A stretch of DNA of 64,000 bases from Pectobacterium aroidearum (GTDB taxonomy: Bacteria > Pseudomonadota > Gammaproteobacteria > Enterobacterales > Enterobacteriaceae): assembly GCF_015689195.1 (NCBI RefSeq), contig NZ_CP065044.1, forward strand, positions 992,001 through 1,056,000, written 5' to 3'. The notes beneath the pieces were generated by a model that did no database searches, was not told where the DNA came from, and saw nothing but the letters and a program-made list of their open reading frames with translations. The translations under genes and the position numbers were made by a program. Positions 35,170-44,466 of the stretch are shown here, in pieces. Each line of letters starts with the position of its first letter. Position 1 is the stretch's first letter.

Positions 35170-37112
35170 GACAGAACTTCCTCCGAATGCTCAGGTTGAA
35201 AGCGATTGAGTACCGATGCGATCACCGCGATGTCAGCCTGTCGGATATCCGGGTGAACAGGTAAGGTGGTGATGGTCGCCAGCATCCGCTCCGCATTCGG
35301 GCACGGCGTGGCTTTGTCACGTAAAACGGGATACTGGTACAGCGCCTTACAGTTATACAGCGCGATATCCGAAGGGATACCGGCACGGGACTGATGTTCA
35401 AGTAAAGCGTCATTGTCGCCCGTGAGCGACCGCACAAGCAGTTTGGTGCCAGCGGGCTCGCCGCCAGAGATAACCGGTAACGGTTCAAGGTGCGGGTTGG
35501 TCAGCAATTTGCCGAGCGTCTGCATAGTAGACAGACGATGCTGCACATCCTGTTCCAGTCGATGGAGTCGCGCCAGCCCCAGCGCGGCTTGTAAACCGCT
35601 CAGGGAGAAATTCAAGACAGGATTACGAGAGGCGGTGAAATCACAGTGCGTGAACTGCTTTGCCTTCAGCGCCAGCTCGTCGTTATCCGTCAGCACCGCC
35701 CCGCCCTCGCCGGTGACCAGCGTTTTGCTGTGGTGTGTGGAAAACGTCGCCATATCGGCATATTTCCAGAGGAATTCGCCATCCAGCTTGGCCTTATGCG
35801 CCAGTGCGATATCAAGCAGGTAATACAACCCTTTCGCACGTGCAAACGCAGCCACCCGCTTCGCATCAACCGGATATCCCCACATCGGGATATCGATAAT
35901 CGCTCTGGTTTTGCCGTCGATCATGCGTTCTGCCATAGCCAGATCGATGGTGAAATCATCCGGGCTGATATCGCAAAATACCGGTTCGACTCGCATAAAC
36001 GTGAGGGCGTATACCGTGCACAGCGGACATGTCGGCGTTAACAGCACCTTGTCCCCCGGTTTGAGGCCAAAGGCAGACAGCGCGACAACGAGCGAGCCAT
36101 ATCCCGATGATGTGGCAATAGCATGTCCGGCATTGAAATGCGTTTTTAGCTGCTGTTCGTATTGGCGAACGGTATCGGATCGTCCTCCGATACCGCTGTT
36201 CAACGCGGCCAGCACAAACGCCTCTTCGCGGGTGCCAACAGGGTAAAAACTGTCTTTAATGACGGGGGCGCTGCCGACAACGTCAGCGTCCACAGCGGGT
36301 GACGACGATTCACTGGCGGGGTGTTGGCTATCCGCATCCATTCGGGAATCTGCCGCGCTATACGCCACATTTTTTGCCATCAGCGCCTGTAAGCGATACC
36401 GCCCGACAGCACACTGGATGCCGCTTATCTTGTGATTAACGCCTACATTTATCCCATCCAGGTCGGAGAATTGAGAGTAGCTTTTCGCTCGGCGGCCCCA
36501 TTCTCGATGGCGAAAAAATACGGCCCCCCCTTCGCCCGTAGAAATGGCGGAAACGCCTTCCCGCAAGGACAAAAGCCCGACATCGAATCCCTCAACGATC
36601 TGCCGGTGGTCAAGCATCGTGCCAATAGAAGCAGTCAGTTCGACAATCGTGACCAATTGCTTCGCCCGGCTTAGCGCAATGACGTGAGTGATATCCTGAT
36701 GGTATAGAAAAGAGGAAGAAACCAGCACGGCTCGGGTTCTGTCACTGAATCGCTGCTCGAACGAGGCCAACTGTACGCCCAGCGTGTCAGCCTCATCATC
36801 CGCGGCTACCGGAATCAACCCCGCATGCACCAAAGGCGACGTGACCCATGCCGGAATACCTGGGCCCACGATCACCTCATCGCCGGGCCGGAGATCAAGG
36901 GCGCCGAGCATGACGCTGACGCCTCCGGTATCAGACGACGTCCCTACACATGTTGCAAACCCAGCCCAGTCAGCCAGTTCAGATTCAAAGCGCGCGACCG
37001 TGGCAAGGGAGGCATCCATATCCCCCGCCGCCACCGCAATAACGGCGTCCAGTTCACGCTTTCTGGCCTGTACAGGATCGTTGAGATCGTTTGAAAAGAT
37101 CGCGTCGTCCAT
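35166..37112 (-). CDS. Tandem DegT/DnrJ/EryC1 fusion: inactive N-domain, active C-domain
   Basis: 648 residues. The ATG at 37112 has AAGGA eight bases upstream; an ATG six codons earlier overlaps the preceding stop and has none. Residues about 15-250 are a shortened DegT-like domain: SLREGVSAISTGEGGAVF aligns with the PLP-lysine segment, but Ser188 replaces the lysine. A polar linker rich in Ser, Ala and Asp (about 252-285) joins a complete domain with MWGYP, LLDIALAHKA (D434) and STHHSKTLVTGEGG (K463). The second half should aminate a keto-sugar or keto-cyclitol; the first may bind substrate or a partner. Confidence 0.88.
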   Translation of the reverse strand: MDDAIFSNDLNDPVQARKRELDAVIAVAAGDMDASLATVARFESELADWAGFATCVGTSSDTGGVSVMLGALDLRPGDEVIVGPGIPAWVTSPLVHAGLIPVAADDEADTLGVQLASFEQRFSDRTRAVLVSSSFLYHQDITHVIALSRAKQLVTIVELTASIGTMLDHRQIVEGFDVGLLSLREGVSAISTGEGGAVFFRHREWGRRAKSYSQFSDLDGINVGVNHKISGIQCAVGRYRLQALMAKNVAYSAADSRMDADSQHPASESSSPAVDADVVGSAPVIKDSFYPVGTREEAFVLAALNSGIGGRSDTVRQYEQQLKTHFNAGHAIATSSGYGSLVVALSAFGLKPGDKVLLTPTCPLCTVYALTFMRVEPVFCDISPDDFTIDLAMAERMIDGKTRAIIDIPMWGYPVDAKRVAAFARAKGLYYLLDIALAHKAKLDGEFLWKYADMATFSTHHSKTLVTGEGGAVLTDNDELALKAKQFTHCDFTASRNPVLNFSLSGLQAALGLARLHRLEQDVQHRLSTMQTLGKLLTNPHLEPLPVISGGEPAGTKLLVRSLTGDNDALLEHQSRAGIPSDIALYNCKALYQYPVLRDKATPCPNAERMLATITTLPVHPDIRQADIAVIASVLNRFQPEHSEEVLS

Positions 37113-37122
37113 TACCTCTTCC

Positions 37123-38247
37123 TTAGGCATTGAAGTTGTCGTTTACGACACTGACGATGTAATCGATATCGCTATCGTTGAGCCCTTCATGGCAGGGAAC
37201 GGTGAAAATAGTTTCAATGATGTGTTCTGCATTGGGACAAGGTTCTGCGTATGGCGTAAAAGCCGGTTCGCGATAAAGCGGTTTGTATTTGTATCGGGTG
37301 GTGTCGGACATCACCCCCTGAGAAAACATGCGGTTACCTTGTTCAACGCTCGCGCCGTTGAGGTTATGGTAGACCATGGAATAGCCATTGATCTCTGCCC
37401 CCTGATAGCGGGGAAATTCCTCTATTGTCGGGATAGCCGACAGCGCCTGTCGGACTTTCTGCACGCGCTCGCGGCGATCCGCAATTTTCTGGTCGAGTTT
37501 CTTTAACTGATTGATACCCAGCGCAGCGCATAGCGGCGGCAATTTGAAGTTGGTGCCAATGTCTTCACCCAAGATGTAGCCGTTGTTCCTGCTGGATGCT
37601 TTGAGCCCGTGGTGCTGCCATCTGAGCATCCGCTCATAGACATCATCATCGTTGGTCAGGCAGAAGCCGCCCTCGCCCGTGCTCATCAGCTTACGTTCAT
37701 GAGTAGAGAAACAGGAAACATCACCAAACGTCCCCAGATATTGTCCGTCAGAGGTGGTGCCAAAGGCGTGAGCACAGTCCTCAATCAGCCGAATGCCTTG
37801 CGTCTTGCAGAAATCCACCACGGCACGCATTTCAATCGGATAGCCCCACATCGGGACGACAATCAACGCCTTAATCGGCTGTTCCTGCACGAGTTTGCGC
37901 AAGTGATCGAGATCCGGTGAAAAAGACAGGGGGGCGACGTCGCAAAAAACAGGCACACACCCTGTGGTGATAATCGGCAGGATAGTCATAATCGGCGCGG
38001 TAGGCGGCAGCGCAATGCGATCGCCAGGCTGCAAACCCAGCCCTCGAATCGCCAGTTCAATCGCCACGGTGCCATTGCAGCAGGGTAACGCCTTGGTTGT
38101 GCCAAAATAGCGGGCGAGCGCGTGTTCGTATTCCGTCAAAATGGGGGATTTACCCGAAAAGCTGGTGGTATTAAACGCAGACAGTACGGCGTCGTAATCG
38201 CTTTGGTCGAAATTGATATGAAGGTTCTGATAAGTTTTTTCGGTCAT
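37123..38247 (-). CDS. DegT/DnrJ/EryC1/StrS aminotransferase
   Basis: A 374-residue PLP enzyme of the sugar aminotransferase class. The Schiff-base lysine is K186 in STHERKLMSTGEGG, the pyridine-N aspartate is D157 in LIEDCAHAFG, and VPMWGYP is shared with the fused protein downstream. It usually transfers the amino group from glutamate or glutamine to a keto group made by a dehydrogenase, here most simply the Gfo/Idh/MocA protein encoded 28 bp upstream. Confidence 0.92.
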   Translation of the reverse strand: MTEKTYQNLHINFDQSDYDAVLSAFNTTSFSGKSPILTEYEHALARYFGTTKALPCCNGTVAIELAIRGLGLQPGDRIALPPTAPIMTILPIITTGCVPVFCDVAPLSFSPDLDHLRKLVQEQPIKALIVVPMWGYPIEMRAVVDFCKTQGIRLIEDCAHAFGTTSDGQYLGTFGDVSCFSTHERKLMSTGEGGFCLTNDDDVYERMLRWQHHGLKASSRNNGYILGEDIGTNFKLPPLCAALGINQLKKLDQKIADRRERVQKVRQALSAIPTIEEFPRYQGAEINGYSMVYHNLNGASVEQGNRMFSQGVMSDTTRYKYKPLYREPAFTPYAEPCPNAEHIIETIFTVPCHEGLNDSDIDYIVSVVNDNFNA

Positions 38248-38275
38248 AAGATAATCCCTTAACGTTAACCCGAAC

Positions 38276-39268
38276 TTAATAATTAACCGCTAACACGCGT
38301 TTGCACTGTTCTTCGATAGCATCCATGCAGCGATAGGTTTCAATCAGCGTTGACAGAGCCGTCTTGGAATCCCTGTCGCCTGCCTGAATGGCATTAATAA
38401 AATCGAGAATCTCGCCCGTGTACCCCGCTCTCGAATACCCTGACGACAGCGGACTGACGGCCCAGGTATCGCACCAGCGTTTGCGTTCACCTTTCAGATA
38501 CGTTTTGTCCATATCCGCAACGCTAATCGTACTCAGTGATGTGCTCTTAATATGAAGCCGATCGTCGGCTAATACGTCTAAATCAAAAGTGAAGTGTGGC
38601 GAGGTATTACTGGTAATGAGCGTGCCGTGAGCACCATTAACGAACTCCAGTAATACGCTAAATATAATATTTCCGTCGCTGCTATTATCCGCCACCGATA
38701 ATTTCTTGACCGAGCCACAGAGATGTATCAGGAGATCGAGGCCGTGAATAGTCTGTGCATGCAGAAAGGATTTCAACACGCTGTTATAATCCCAGAGTAC
38801 AGAGACTGGTTTATTCGCCATTTGCCGTAAACTGATCATCTGTATTTTATCGTTATAGATTTGCTTAATACGTTCTGTTACATCGGCGAAACGAAAATTC
38901 ATACCGGAACCGGTAATCACGCCTTTTCGCTTCGCCATTTCAGCAAGGCGAATAACATCTTCCGAACGGGCCGCTACGGGTTTTTCTAATAAGACCGGAA
39001 TGCCACGTTCTATCGCATCATAAGCTATCTGATAATGGGCGGAGGGATAACACGCTACGATAACGGCATCGAGTTTACATTTATCCATCATGTCACAATG
39101 ATTACTGAATACCTTTGCTTCATCAAATTTAAACAGGGTCGCCGCTTCAAGACACTTTGCAGGGTCGGTATCACAAATCGCCGCAATTTCCACGCCAAAT
39201 AATGCATTACACGCGGGTATAAGATTTTCACGAGCTTGTGCACCAAATCCAACGAATCCGATTTTCAT
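38276..39268 (-). CDS. Gfo/Idh/MocA-family NAD(P)-dependent dehydrogenase
   Basis: 330 residues. The Rossmann motif IGFVGFGAQARENLIPA and the catalytic EKP (VLLEKPVAAR) are clear, with the family C-terminal sheet domain after about residue 125. It oxidises a hydroxyl of a sugar, sugar phosphate or cyclitol. In kanosamine synthesis (NtdC, NtdA, NtdB) an enzyme of this family works with a DegT aminotransferase and a HAD phosphatase, all of which occur here. Its start overlaps the NUDIX stop by 4 bp. Confidence 0.9.
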   Translation of the reverse strand: MKIGFVGFGAQARENLIPACNALFGVEIAAICDTDPAKCLEAATLFKFDEAKVFSNHCDMMDKCKLDAVIVACYPSAHYQIAYDAIERGIPVLLEKPVAARSEDVIRLAEMAKRKGVITGSGMNFRFADVTERIKQIYNDKIQMISLRQMANKPVSVLWDYNSVLKSFLHAQTIHGLDLLIHLCGSVKKLSVADNSSDGNIIFSVLLEFVNGAHGTLITSNTSPHFTFDLDVLADDRLHIKSTSLSTISVADMDKTYLKGERKRWCDTWAVSPLSSGYSRAGYTGEILDFINAIQAGDRDSKTALSTLIETYRCMDAIEEQCKRVLAVNY

Positions 39269-39825
39269 AATACCTCCATTTTCTCTCTCAGTATTAAAAG
39301 CGATGGGAGCTGCGTGTAATCTTCGAGCCGGTCAATGCTTATCCACTGTAGGTTTGTCGCCTCTTGCTCATTGATAACCAGCGGTACATGCCTGTCAGCC
39401 TGTAGCAAAAAACGAATGTCATAGTGGTAATGTTCAGGCTCTTTGGGGTTGGCGGGAATGAGATGAATATCGATATCCAATATCTCATTAGAGACAACAT
39501 TAACGTTGTCGATTCCTGTCTCTTCCTGTGTTTCTCGTAATACGGTATCGATAATATCGGCATTGCCATCACAGTGGCCGCCGGGCGGCAACCACATATT
39601 CAATTTCTTATGTCTTAAAAGAAGGGTGTGTTGTCTTTCTTTATCCACAATAAAAGCCGTTCCAGTAACATGACCTTCTAATGTGGATCGTTCAAAGGGG
39701 TGGGACGTCGCATCAATAAAATATTGCAGACGTTTAGCATTCACATCATCTCTATCTGTTGTGATAGGAAATCGATAGCTGATTTCAGCATTAAGTTTCA
39801 GGATTACACTTTTGCCATCTTGCAC
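39265..39825 (-). CDS. NUDIX hydrolase, first gene of the operon
   Basis: 186 residues starting at a GTG (39825) with GAGGG eight bases upstream. NUDIX box GGHCDGNADIIDTVLRETQE then ETGI, preceded by WLPPGG. An N-terminal extension of about 55 residues comes before the core. Substrate unknown; activation or clean-up of a nucleotide-linked intermediate is possible. It is the promoter-proximal gene, only 27 bp from the ERIC element. Confidence 0.87.
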   Translation of the reverse strand: MQDGKSVILKLNAEISYRFPITTDRDDVNAKRLQYFIDATSHPFERSTLEGHVTGTAFIVDKERQHTLLLRHKKLNMWLPPGGHCDGNADIIDTVLRETQEETGIDNVNVVSNEILDIDIHLIPANPKEPEHYHYDIRFLLQADRHVPLVINEQEATNLQWISIDRLEDYTQLPSLLILREKMEVL

Positions 39826-39852
39826 GTTTATTCCCTCAAGCGTCTTATGACA

Positions 39853-39979
<127 letters not shown>

Positions 39980-40443
39980 AAATGTCTTATTTACACAGCG
40001 AGATCATTAACCCCGCATCAGTCTTTCCATATCACTGACAACGTCGTTATTACATAAAAACAGCAAGGCACATCAGATAGATTTATTATAGTTAAAACAA
40101 TAATTAGACCGCTAATTTAAAACGTACTATGTTCTATAAAACCAATGACATAACAAAGACTAAACTTATCGCCTGAATTAAATAAAAAACAAATGAATAG
40201 GATGCATATTAAATATATCGACTTGTTATATGACAAATATAAGACAGGCTATACGCTCACTGTTACCCGCTTATTAATACGTGAGTAAAATATCAGAAAA
40301 CAACCTATACACAATGGCGTTGCAACTTATTTTCACCATAAGAAAACATAAAAAATACTAATTTAATGATTTTCATTAACATTTTTGCTAAAAAAAATTG
40401 TAACCGCTTACCCCGTACGAGCAGTACGCACGGGGTTGCCGCT
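39980..40443. other. AT-rich intergenic region upstream of the 12-gene operon
   Basis: 464 bp, strikingly AT-rich compared with both sides, with no convincing gene. It probably holds the operon promoter (minus strand) and the terminator of the XRE-cupin gene; a weak stem CCCCGTACGAGCAGTACGCACGGGG-like lies at about 40411-40436 just after that gene's stop. Such AT-rich upstream DNA is a typical H-NS target. Confidence 0.5.
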
Positions 40444-41025
40444 TTAGCCCTGCTCAATCAACATCACCGCGCTCGTATCCGCCTCCAGCGCATCAAACAG
40501 GTGCGGGACGTCGGCGGAGTAGCTGATGTAATCCCCCGCGCTCAGTTCAACGGGCTGTGCGACAGGTCCAATTCTGGCGCGACCGCTGCTCAGGATCACG
40601 TGTTCAATCGTCCCCGGTCTATGCGGTTGAGAGACTCTGGCTTCCCCCGGCTGCACGTTAAGCCGATAAATATCACGCTGCGCGCCTGCCGGACACGCGG
40701 CCAGCAGCGTCGCAGCATAGTTTGCCTGCTCCGAATAGGTTGCCACACCTTCGTTAGCCCGAATCACCTGCACATGCTGACGAGACTGACCAATCAGCTG
40801 GCTGACCTGTACATCCAGCGCCATCGCCAACGCCCAGAGCGTTTCCAGGCTTGGGTTGCCAATCCCGGTTTCCAACTGCGAAAGCGTTGATTTTGCCAGC
40901 CCTGCACGCTTTGCCAGTTCGGTGACTGACAGATTTAGCCGCTCACGTTCTCGCCGAATAGCAACGGCCAGCCGCGCGATGGGCGTAATCGCCTGCGCAC
41001 CATTTTCCTGATTATCGATTGTCAT
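40444..41025 (-). CDS. XRE-cupin transcriptional regulator
   Basis: 193 residues from the ATG at 41025 (GGTGA five bases upstream; in-frame ATGs up to seven codons earlier are possible). An N-terminal Cro/CI helix-turn-helix has LSVTELAKRAGLAKSTLSQLE. A C-terminal cupin barrel has the PGTIEHVILSSGRARIG and YISYSADVPHLFDA strands. Such regulators sense small metabolites and often control an adjacent exporter; the EamA gene is divergent from it with operator-like repeats between. Confidence 0.88.
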   Translation of the reverse strand: MTIDNQENGAQAITPIARLAVAIRRERERLNLSVTELAKRAGLAKSTLSQLETGIGNPSLETLWALAMALDVQVSQLIGQSRQHVQVIRANEGVATYSEQANYAATLLAACPAGAQRDIYRLNVQPGEARVSQPHRPGTIEHVILSSGRARIGPVAQPVELSAGDYISYSADVPHLFDALEADTSAVMLIEQG

Positions 41026-41045
41026 AGAGTTCACCATAATGACCA

Positions 41046-41067
41046 TTTGTTCGACTTGACGAACAAA
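41046..41067. promoter_or_regulatory. Inverted repeat operator plus TTGTTC half-sites
   Basis: TTTGTTCG-N6-CGAACAAA is a perfect dyad between the XRE-cupin and EamA genes. Further copies of the half-site occur at 41075-41080 (GTTCA), 41094-41100 (TTGTTCA) and 41113-41119 (TTGTTCG) at 19-20 bp steps. Likely the binding array of the neighbouring regulator. Confidence 0.6.
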
Positions 41068-41159
41068 GGCATTGTGTTCATTATTTTGTCCTGTTGTTCA
41101 TTATAAAAAATTTTGTTCGCTATAGCAGCACACACTTTGCACAAATAGGCAGGAAAAAA

Positions 41160-42116
41160 ATGACATCTCAGACTCGCGGCACGATAGAAATGGCTATCGC
41201 GATGATCATTTCTGGTACGGTTGGCTGGTTCGTTTTGACGTCAGGACAGCCAGCCATGACGGTAGTCTTCTGGCGCTGCGCGTTCGGCGCATTGACGATG
41301 CTGATCGTCTGCGGGCTATTGGGCTTGTTGCGACGGGGCGTCATTAACTGGAAGCAGGCTGGTATTACCCTACTCGGCGGTCTGGCATTGGTGTTCAACT
41401 GGACGCTGCTGTTTGGCGCGTATGCACATGCGTCTATCGCCGTCGCCACTGTGGTGTATCACACACAGCCCTTTATGTTGGTGGGGCTAGGCGCGATCTT
41501 TTTCAGGGAAACGCTGACCCTCAACAAACTCTGTTGGCTACTGTGCGCCTTTGGCGGCATCGTTCTGATCGTCAGTGCGCAAACGGGCATCGATAGCGAT
41601 GATAAAGGCTATCTGTCTGGTGTGCTGATGGCATTGGGTGCCGCGTTTTTCTACGCCGTGGCAGCCGCGATAACGAAAAAGCTGTCAGGGATCCCGCCGC
41701 ACGTACTTGTACTCATAAAGTTGCTCGTTGGCGTCGTTGTCCTTGCCCCCTTCGCGGCAATACCTACATCGCCTACGGCTTCACAGTGGGGAATGCTTGT
41801 GGCGATTGGTGTGATCCATACCGGGCTGATGTCGACGCTGTTGTACAGCGCGATCCAGAAAATCCCGACCGCGCTGGTTGGGGCACTCTCGTTTATCTAT
41901 CCCGTTATCGCGGCACTGGTTGACTGGGCCGCGTTTGGGCACCGGCTGGATGCCATGCAGCTTGCTGGCGCCATCGCGATTTTGCTGTCCGCCGCCGGAA
42001 TGACGTTTGGCTGGCGTATCACATTCAGCAGGCAAGGGGCTCGCCTGCGTCATGTGCAACGTTCAGGGGAAAAGCAGGCCGCCTCGCCTCAGACGCGGCC
42101 AAATCATGGTGATTAA
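41160..42116 (+). CDS. EamA/DMT-family exporter
   Basis: 318 residues with ten hydrophobic helices in two EamA repeats (AGQPAM... and YLSGVLMALGAAFFYAVAAAI). The ATG at 41160 is preceded by CAGGA; an upstream in-frame start lacks this. Drug/metabolite transporters of this kind export amino acids or small metabolites. The gene is divergent from the XRE-cupin regulator and converges with lysA, overlapping it by 4 bp. Substrate unknown. Confidence 0.88.
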   Translation: MTSQTRGTIEMAIAMIISGTVGWFVLTSGQPAMTVVFWRCAFGALTMLIVCGLLGLLRRGVINWKQAGITLLGGLALVFNWTLLFGAYAHASIAVATVVYHTQPFMLVGLGAIFFRETLTLNKLCWLLCAFGGIVLIVSAQTGIDSDDKGYLSGVLMALGAAFFYAVAAAITKKLSGIPPHVLVLIKLLVGVVVLAPFAAIPTSPTASQWGMLVAIGVIHTGLMSTLLYSAIQKIPTALVGALSFIYPVIAALVDWAAFGHRLDAMQLAGAIAILLSAAGMTFGWRITFSRQGARLRHVQRSGEKQAASPQTRPNHGD

Positions 42117-43375
42117 AGTGCTTCCAGCGCCAGTAGCTCGTCCAGCGTCTGACGGCGGCGAATCAGGCGCGGCTCGCCATTTTCAAACAACACTTCCGGC
42201 AGCAGCGGACGGCTGTTGTAGTTAGAGGACATGGATGCACCGTATGCGCCGGTGTCGTGGAAGACCAGATAGTCGCCAACCTGCGCATCCGCGAGCGCGA
42301 ACGTTTCCACGCCGCCGCCAGCCTGTTGGGTAAACACATCACCGGATTCACACAGCGGCCCGGCAATCACGCTGTCACGCAAGGTGGACTGGCTGATATC
42401 ACGGCCGTCGCCCGGCAGCAGAGAAACATGGTGATAGCTGCCGTACATCGCCGGACGCATCAGGTCGTTAAACCCGGCATCAACCAGCACAAAGTGGCGG
42501 CTCCCCATGGATTTGACCGCCCGTACTTCCGCCACCAGCACTCCGGATTCCGCGACCAGAAAACGTCCTGGCTCGATTTCCAGCGTCACCGGATGGCCGA
42601 GGTGCGCAGCAATTTTCTCACGCGCCGCGTTCCACAGGCCGTAATAGTGTTCGGTATCAATCGCTTCTTCGCCGTGACGATAGGGAATCGACAGTCCGCC
42701 GCCTGCTGAAATCGCCTCAATATCCTGACCCAGTTCAACGACCTGACGTACCATCGCTTCACACACCTGCTCCAGATGGCCGTAATCAACACCGGAACCG
42801 ATATGCATGTGGATGCCCACCAGCTTCAGCTGATAGCGCTGAATGTGTGCCAGCGCCAGCGGCAAATCGCCGTACCAGATGCCATGCTTGCTGTTCTCGC
42901 CGCCGGTATTGGTTTTCTGGCTGTGACCATGACCAAAGCCCGGATTCACGCGCAGCCACACCGGATGCCCCGGCGACTGCTGACCAAGCTGTTCCAGCAT
43001 ATCGACCGAACCGGCGTTCACCGGAATATTCAGCTCAGACACACGTTGCAGCGTCGGGCGATCCAGCAGATCGGCAGTAAACACGATCTCATGTGCATCG
43101 GTGCCCGGCACAAAGCCTGCGATCAACGCACGTTCGATCTCACCCAGCGATACTGAATCGACTTTCACACCCTGCTCACGCATCAGGCGCAAAATGTGCG
43201 TGTTGGAACACGCCTTCTGCGCAAAGCGAATCGTGTCGAACTGGCGCAGTTGAGCGATACGGTTAACGATGGTCTGCGCGTCATAGGCCCAAACCGGGCA
43301 ACCAAAGCGGGCAGGCAGTTCACGCAGGCTTTGCGCGTTCAGAGCATGTGTTACGTCATTCAGATCGTGAGGCAT
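42113..43375 (-). CDS. lysA: Diaminopimelate decarboxylase
   Basis: A 420-residue PLP enzyme that converts meso-diaminopimelate to lysine, the last step of lysine synthesis. The PLP lysine is in RFAQKACSNTHIL, the glycine loop in EAISAGGGLSIPY, and the C-terminal GPLCESGDVFTQQ with HDTGAYGASMSSNYNSRP is complete. The whole sequence closely follows E. coli LysA. It is divergent from lysR, its expected activator, across 134 bp. Confidence 0.97.
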   Translation of the reverse strand: MPHDLNDVTHALNAQSLRELPARFGCPVWAYDAQTIVNRIAQLRQFDTIRFAQKACSNTHILRLMREQGVKVDSVSLGEIERALIAGFVPGTDAHEIVFTADLLDRPTLQRVSELNIPVNAGSVDMLEQLGQQSPGHPVWLRVNPGFGHGHSQKTNTGGENSKHGIWYGDLPLALAHIQRYQLKLVGIHMHIGSGVDYGHLEQVCEAMVRQVVELGQDIEAISAGGGLSIPYRHGEEAIDTEHYYGLWNAAREKIAAHLGHPVTLEIEPGRFLVAESGVLVAEVRAVKSMGSRHFVLVDAGFNDLMRPAMYGSYHHVSLLPGDGRDISQSTLRDSVIAGPLCESGDVFTQQAGGGVETFALADAQVGDYLVFHDTGAYGASMSSNYNSRPLLPEVLFENGEPRLIRRRQTLDELLALEAL

Positions 43376-43509
43376 AAAAAGTTACCGATTTACAGGGTTA
43401 AACATGATTGAGAAACACTATAAAAATACCCTCACGGGTAAACAAATATCGTTTTAAGCAGACTCTATTCATTTCTGATATGGTTTATAAAAATGAATAA
43501 GGAGGCGAT

Positions 43510-44433
43510 ATGGCGGCAATATCCTTACGACACATTGAGATTTTCCATGCGGTCATGACGACCGGGAATCTGACGGAAGCGGCGGCTCTGCTGAACACCT
43601 CGCAGCCGACCGTCAGCCGCGAACTGGCACGCTTCGAGAAACTGATTCAGATGACGCTGTTCGAGAGACTGCGCGGCAGGCTTTACCCCACCGCACAGGG
43701 GCTACAGCTGTTTGAAGAAGTGCAGCGTTCTTATTATGGATTGGATCGGATTATCAACGCCGCCAGCGATATTCGCCGTTTTCAGCAAGCGCAGCTTTCC
43801 GTTGCCTGTCTGCCCGTGTTTTCACAGTCGCTGCTGCCAGACGTCTGCAAACCGCTGCTGGCGCGCTATCCACGGCTTAATCTGCACATCATTCCGCAGG
43901 AATCACCGCTGCTGGAAGAGTGGCTGTCCGCCCAGCGCCACGATTTAGGCTTAACGGAAAACAGCCTCACGCCAGCCGGTACAGAACGGCAAACGCTGAT
44001 GTTACTCAATGAGGTGTGCGTGCTACCTGCCGGACATCCGCTGGCGCAAAAAGCGGTGCTCACACCGCAGGATTTTGCCGATGAGCCCTTTATCAGCCTG
44101 TCGAGTGCCGACAGCTATCGCCAACTGCTGGACAAACTGTTTCAGGAACAGGGCGTGTCGCGTCGAATGGTACTGGAAACCCACAGCGCAGCGTCGGTAT
44201 GTGCGATGGTACGAGCGGGTGTCGGGCTGTCCATCGTCAACCCGCTTACCGCGTTGGATTATGCCGCCTCCGCCGTGATCGTGCGGCCTTTCAGCATTGA
44301 TGTGCCCTTTACGGTCAGCCTGATTCGCCCACTGCACCGTCCTGCGTCAGCGCTGGTCGATACTGTAATTGACCAACTCAGGCAGTACGCTGCTGGCGTG
44401 ACTTCACGTCTGGAGCGGGTCTTGCGGCAGTAA
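43510..44433 (+). CDS. lysR: LysR, transcriptional activator of lysA
   Basis: A 307-residue LysR-type regulator. The N-terminal helix-turn-helix AISLRHIEIFHAVMTTGNLT leads into TSQPTVSRELARFE; a periplasmic-binding-like effector domain follows. Position divergent from lysA and sequence agree with enterobacterial LysR, which activates lysA when diaminopimelate is present and is repressed by lysine. Confidence 0.94.
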   Translation: MAAISLRHIEIFHAVMTTGNLTEAAALLNTSQPTVSRELARFEKLIQMTLFERLRGRLYPTAQGLQLFEEVQRSYYGLDRIINAASDIRRFQQAQLSVACLPVFSQSLLPDVCKPLLARYPRLNLHIIPQESPLLEEWLSAQRHDLGLTENSLTPAGTERQTLMLLNEVCVLPAGHPLAQKAVLTPQDFADEPFISLSSADSYRQLLDKLFQEQGVSRRMVLETHSAASVCAMVRAGVGLSIVNPLTALDYAASAVIVRPFSIDVPFTVSLIRPLHRPASALVDTVIDQLRQYAAGVTSRLERVLRQ

Positions 44434-44466
44434 TCCTATCGACGTTGATTCGGCTCATTTAACCTG

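Noticed and set aside
27682-39825. Interpretation as an O-antigen or capsule locus
   Set aside because: DegT, Gfo/Idh and NUDIX genes occur in such loci, but there are no glycosyltransferases, flippase or polymerase, and phosphorylase, desaturase and FAD enzymes do not fit.
43376-43509. Lysine riboswitch between lysA and lysR
   Set aside because: Region is only 134 bp, shows no lysine-riboswitch-like stems; lysA is expected to be LysR-controlled.
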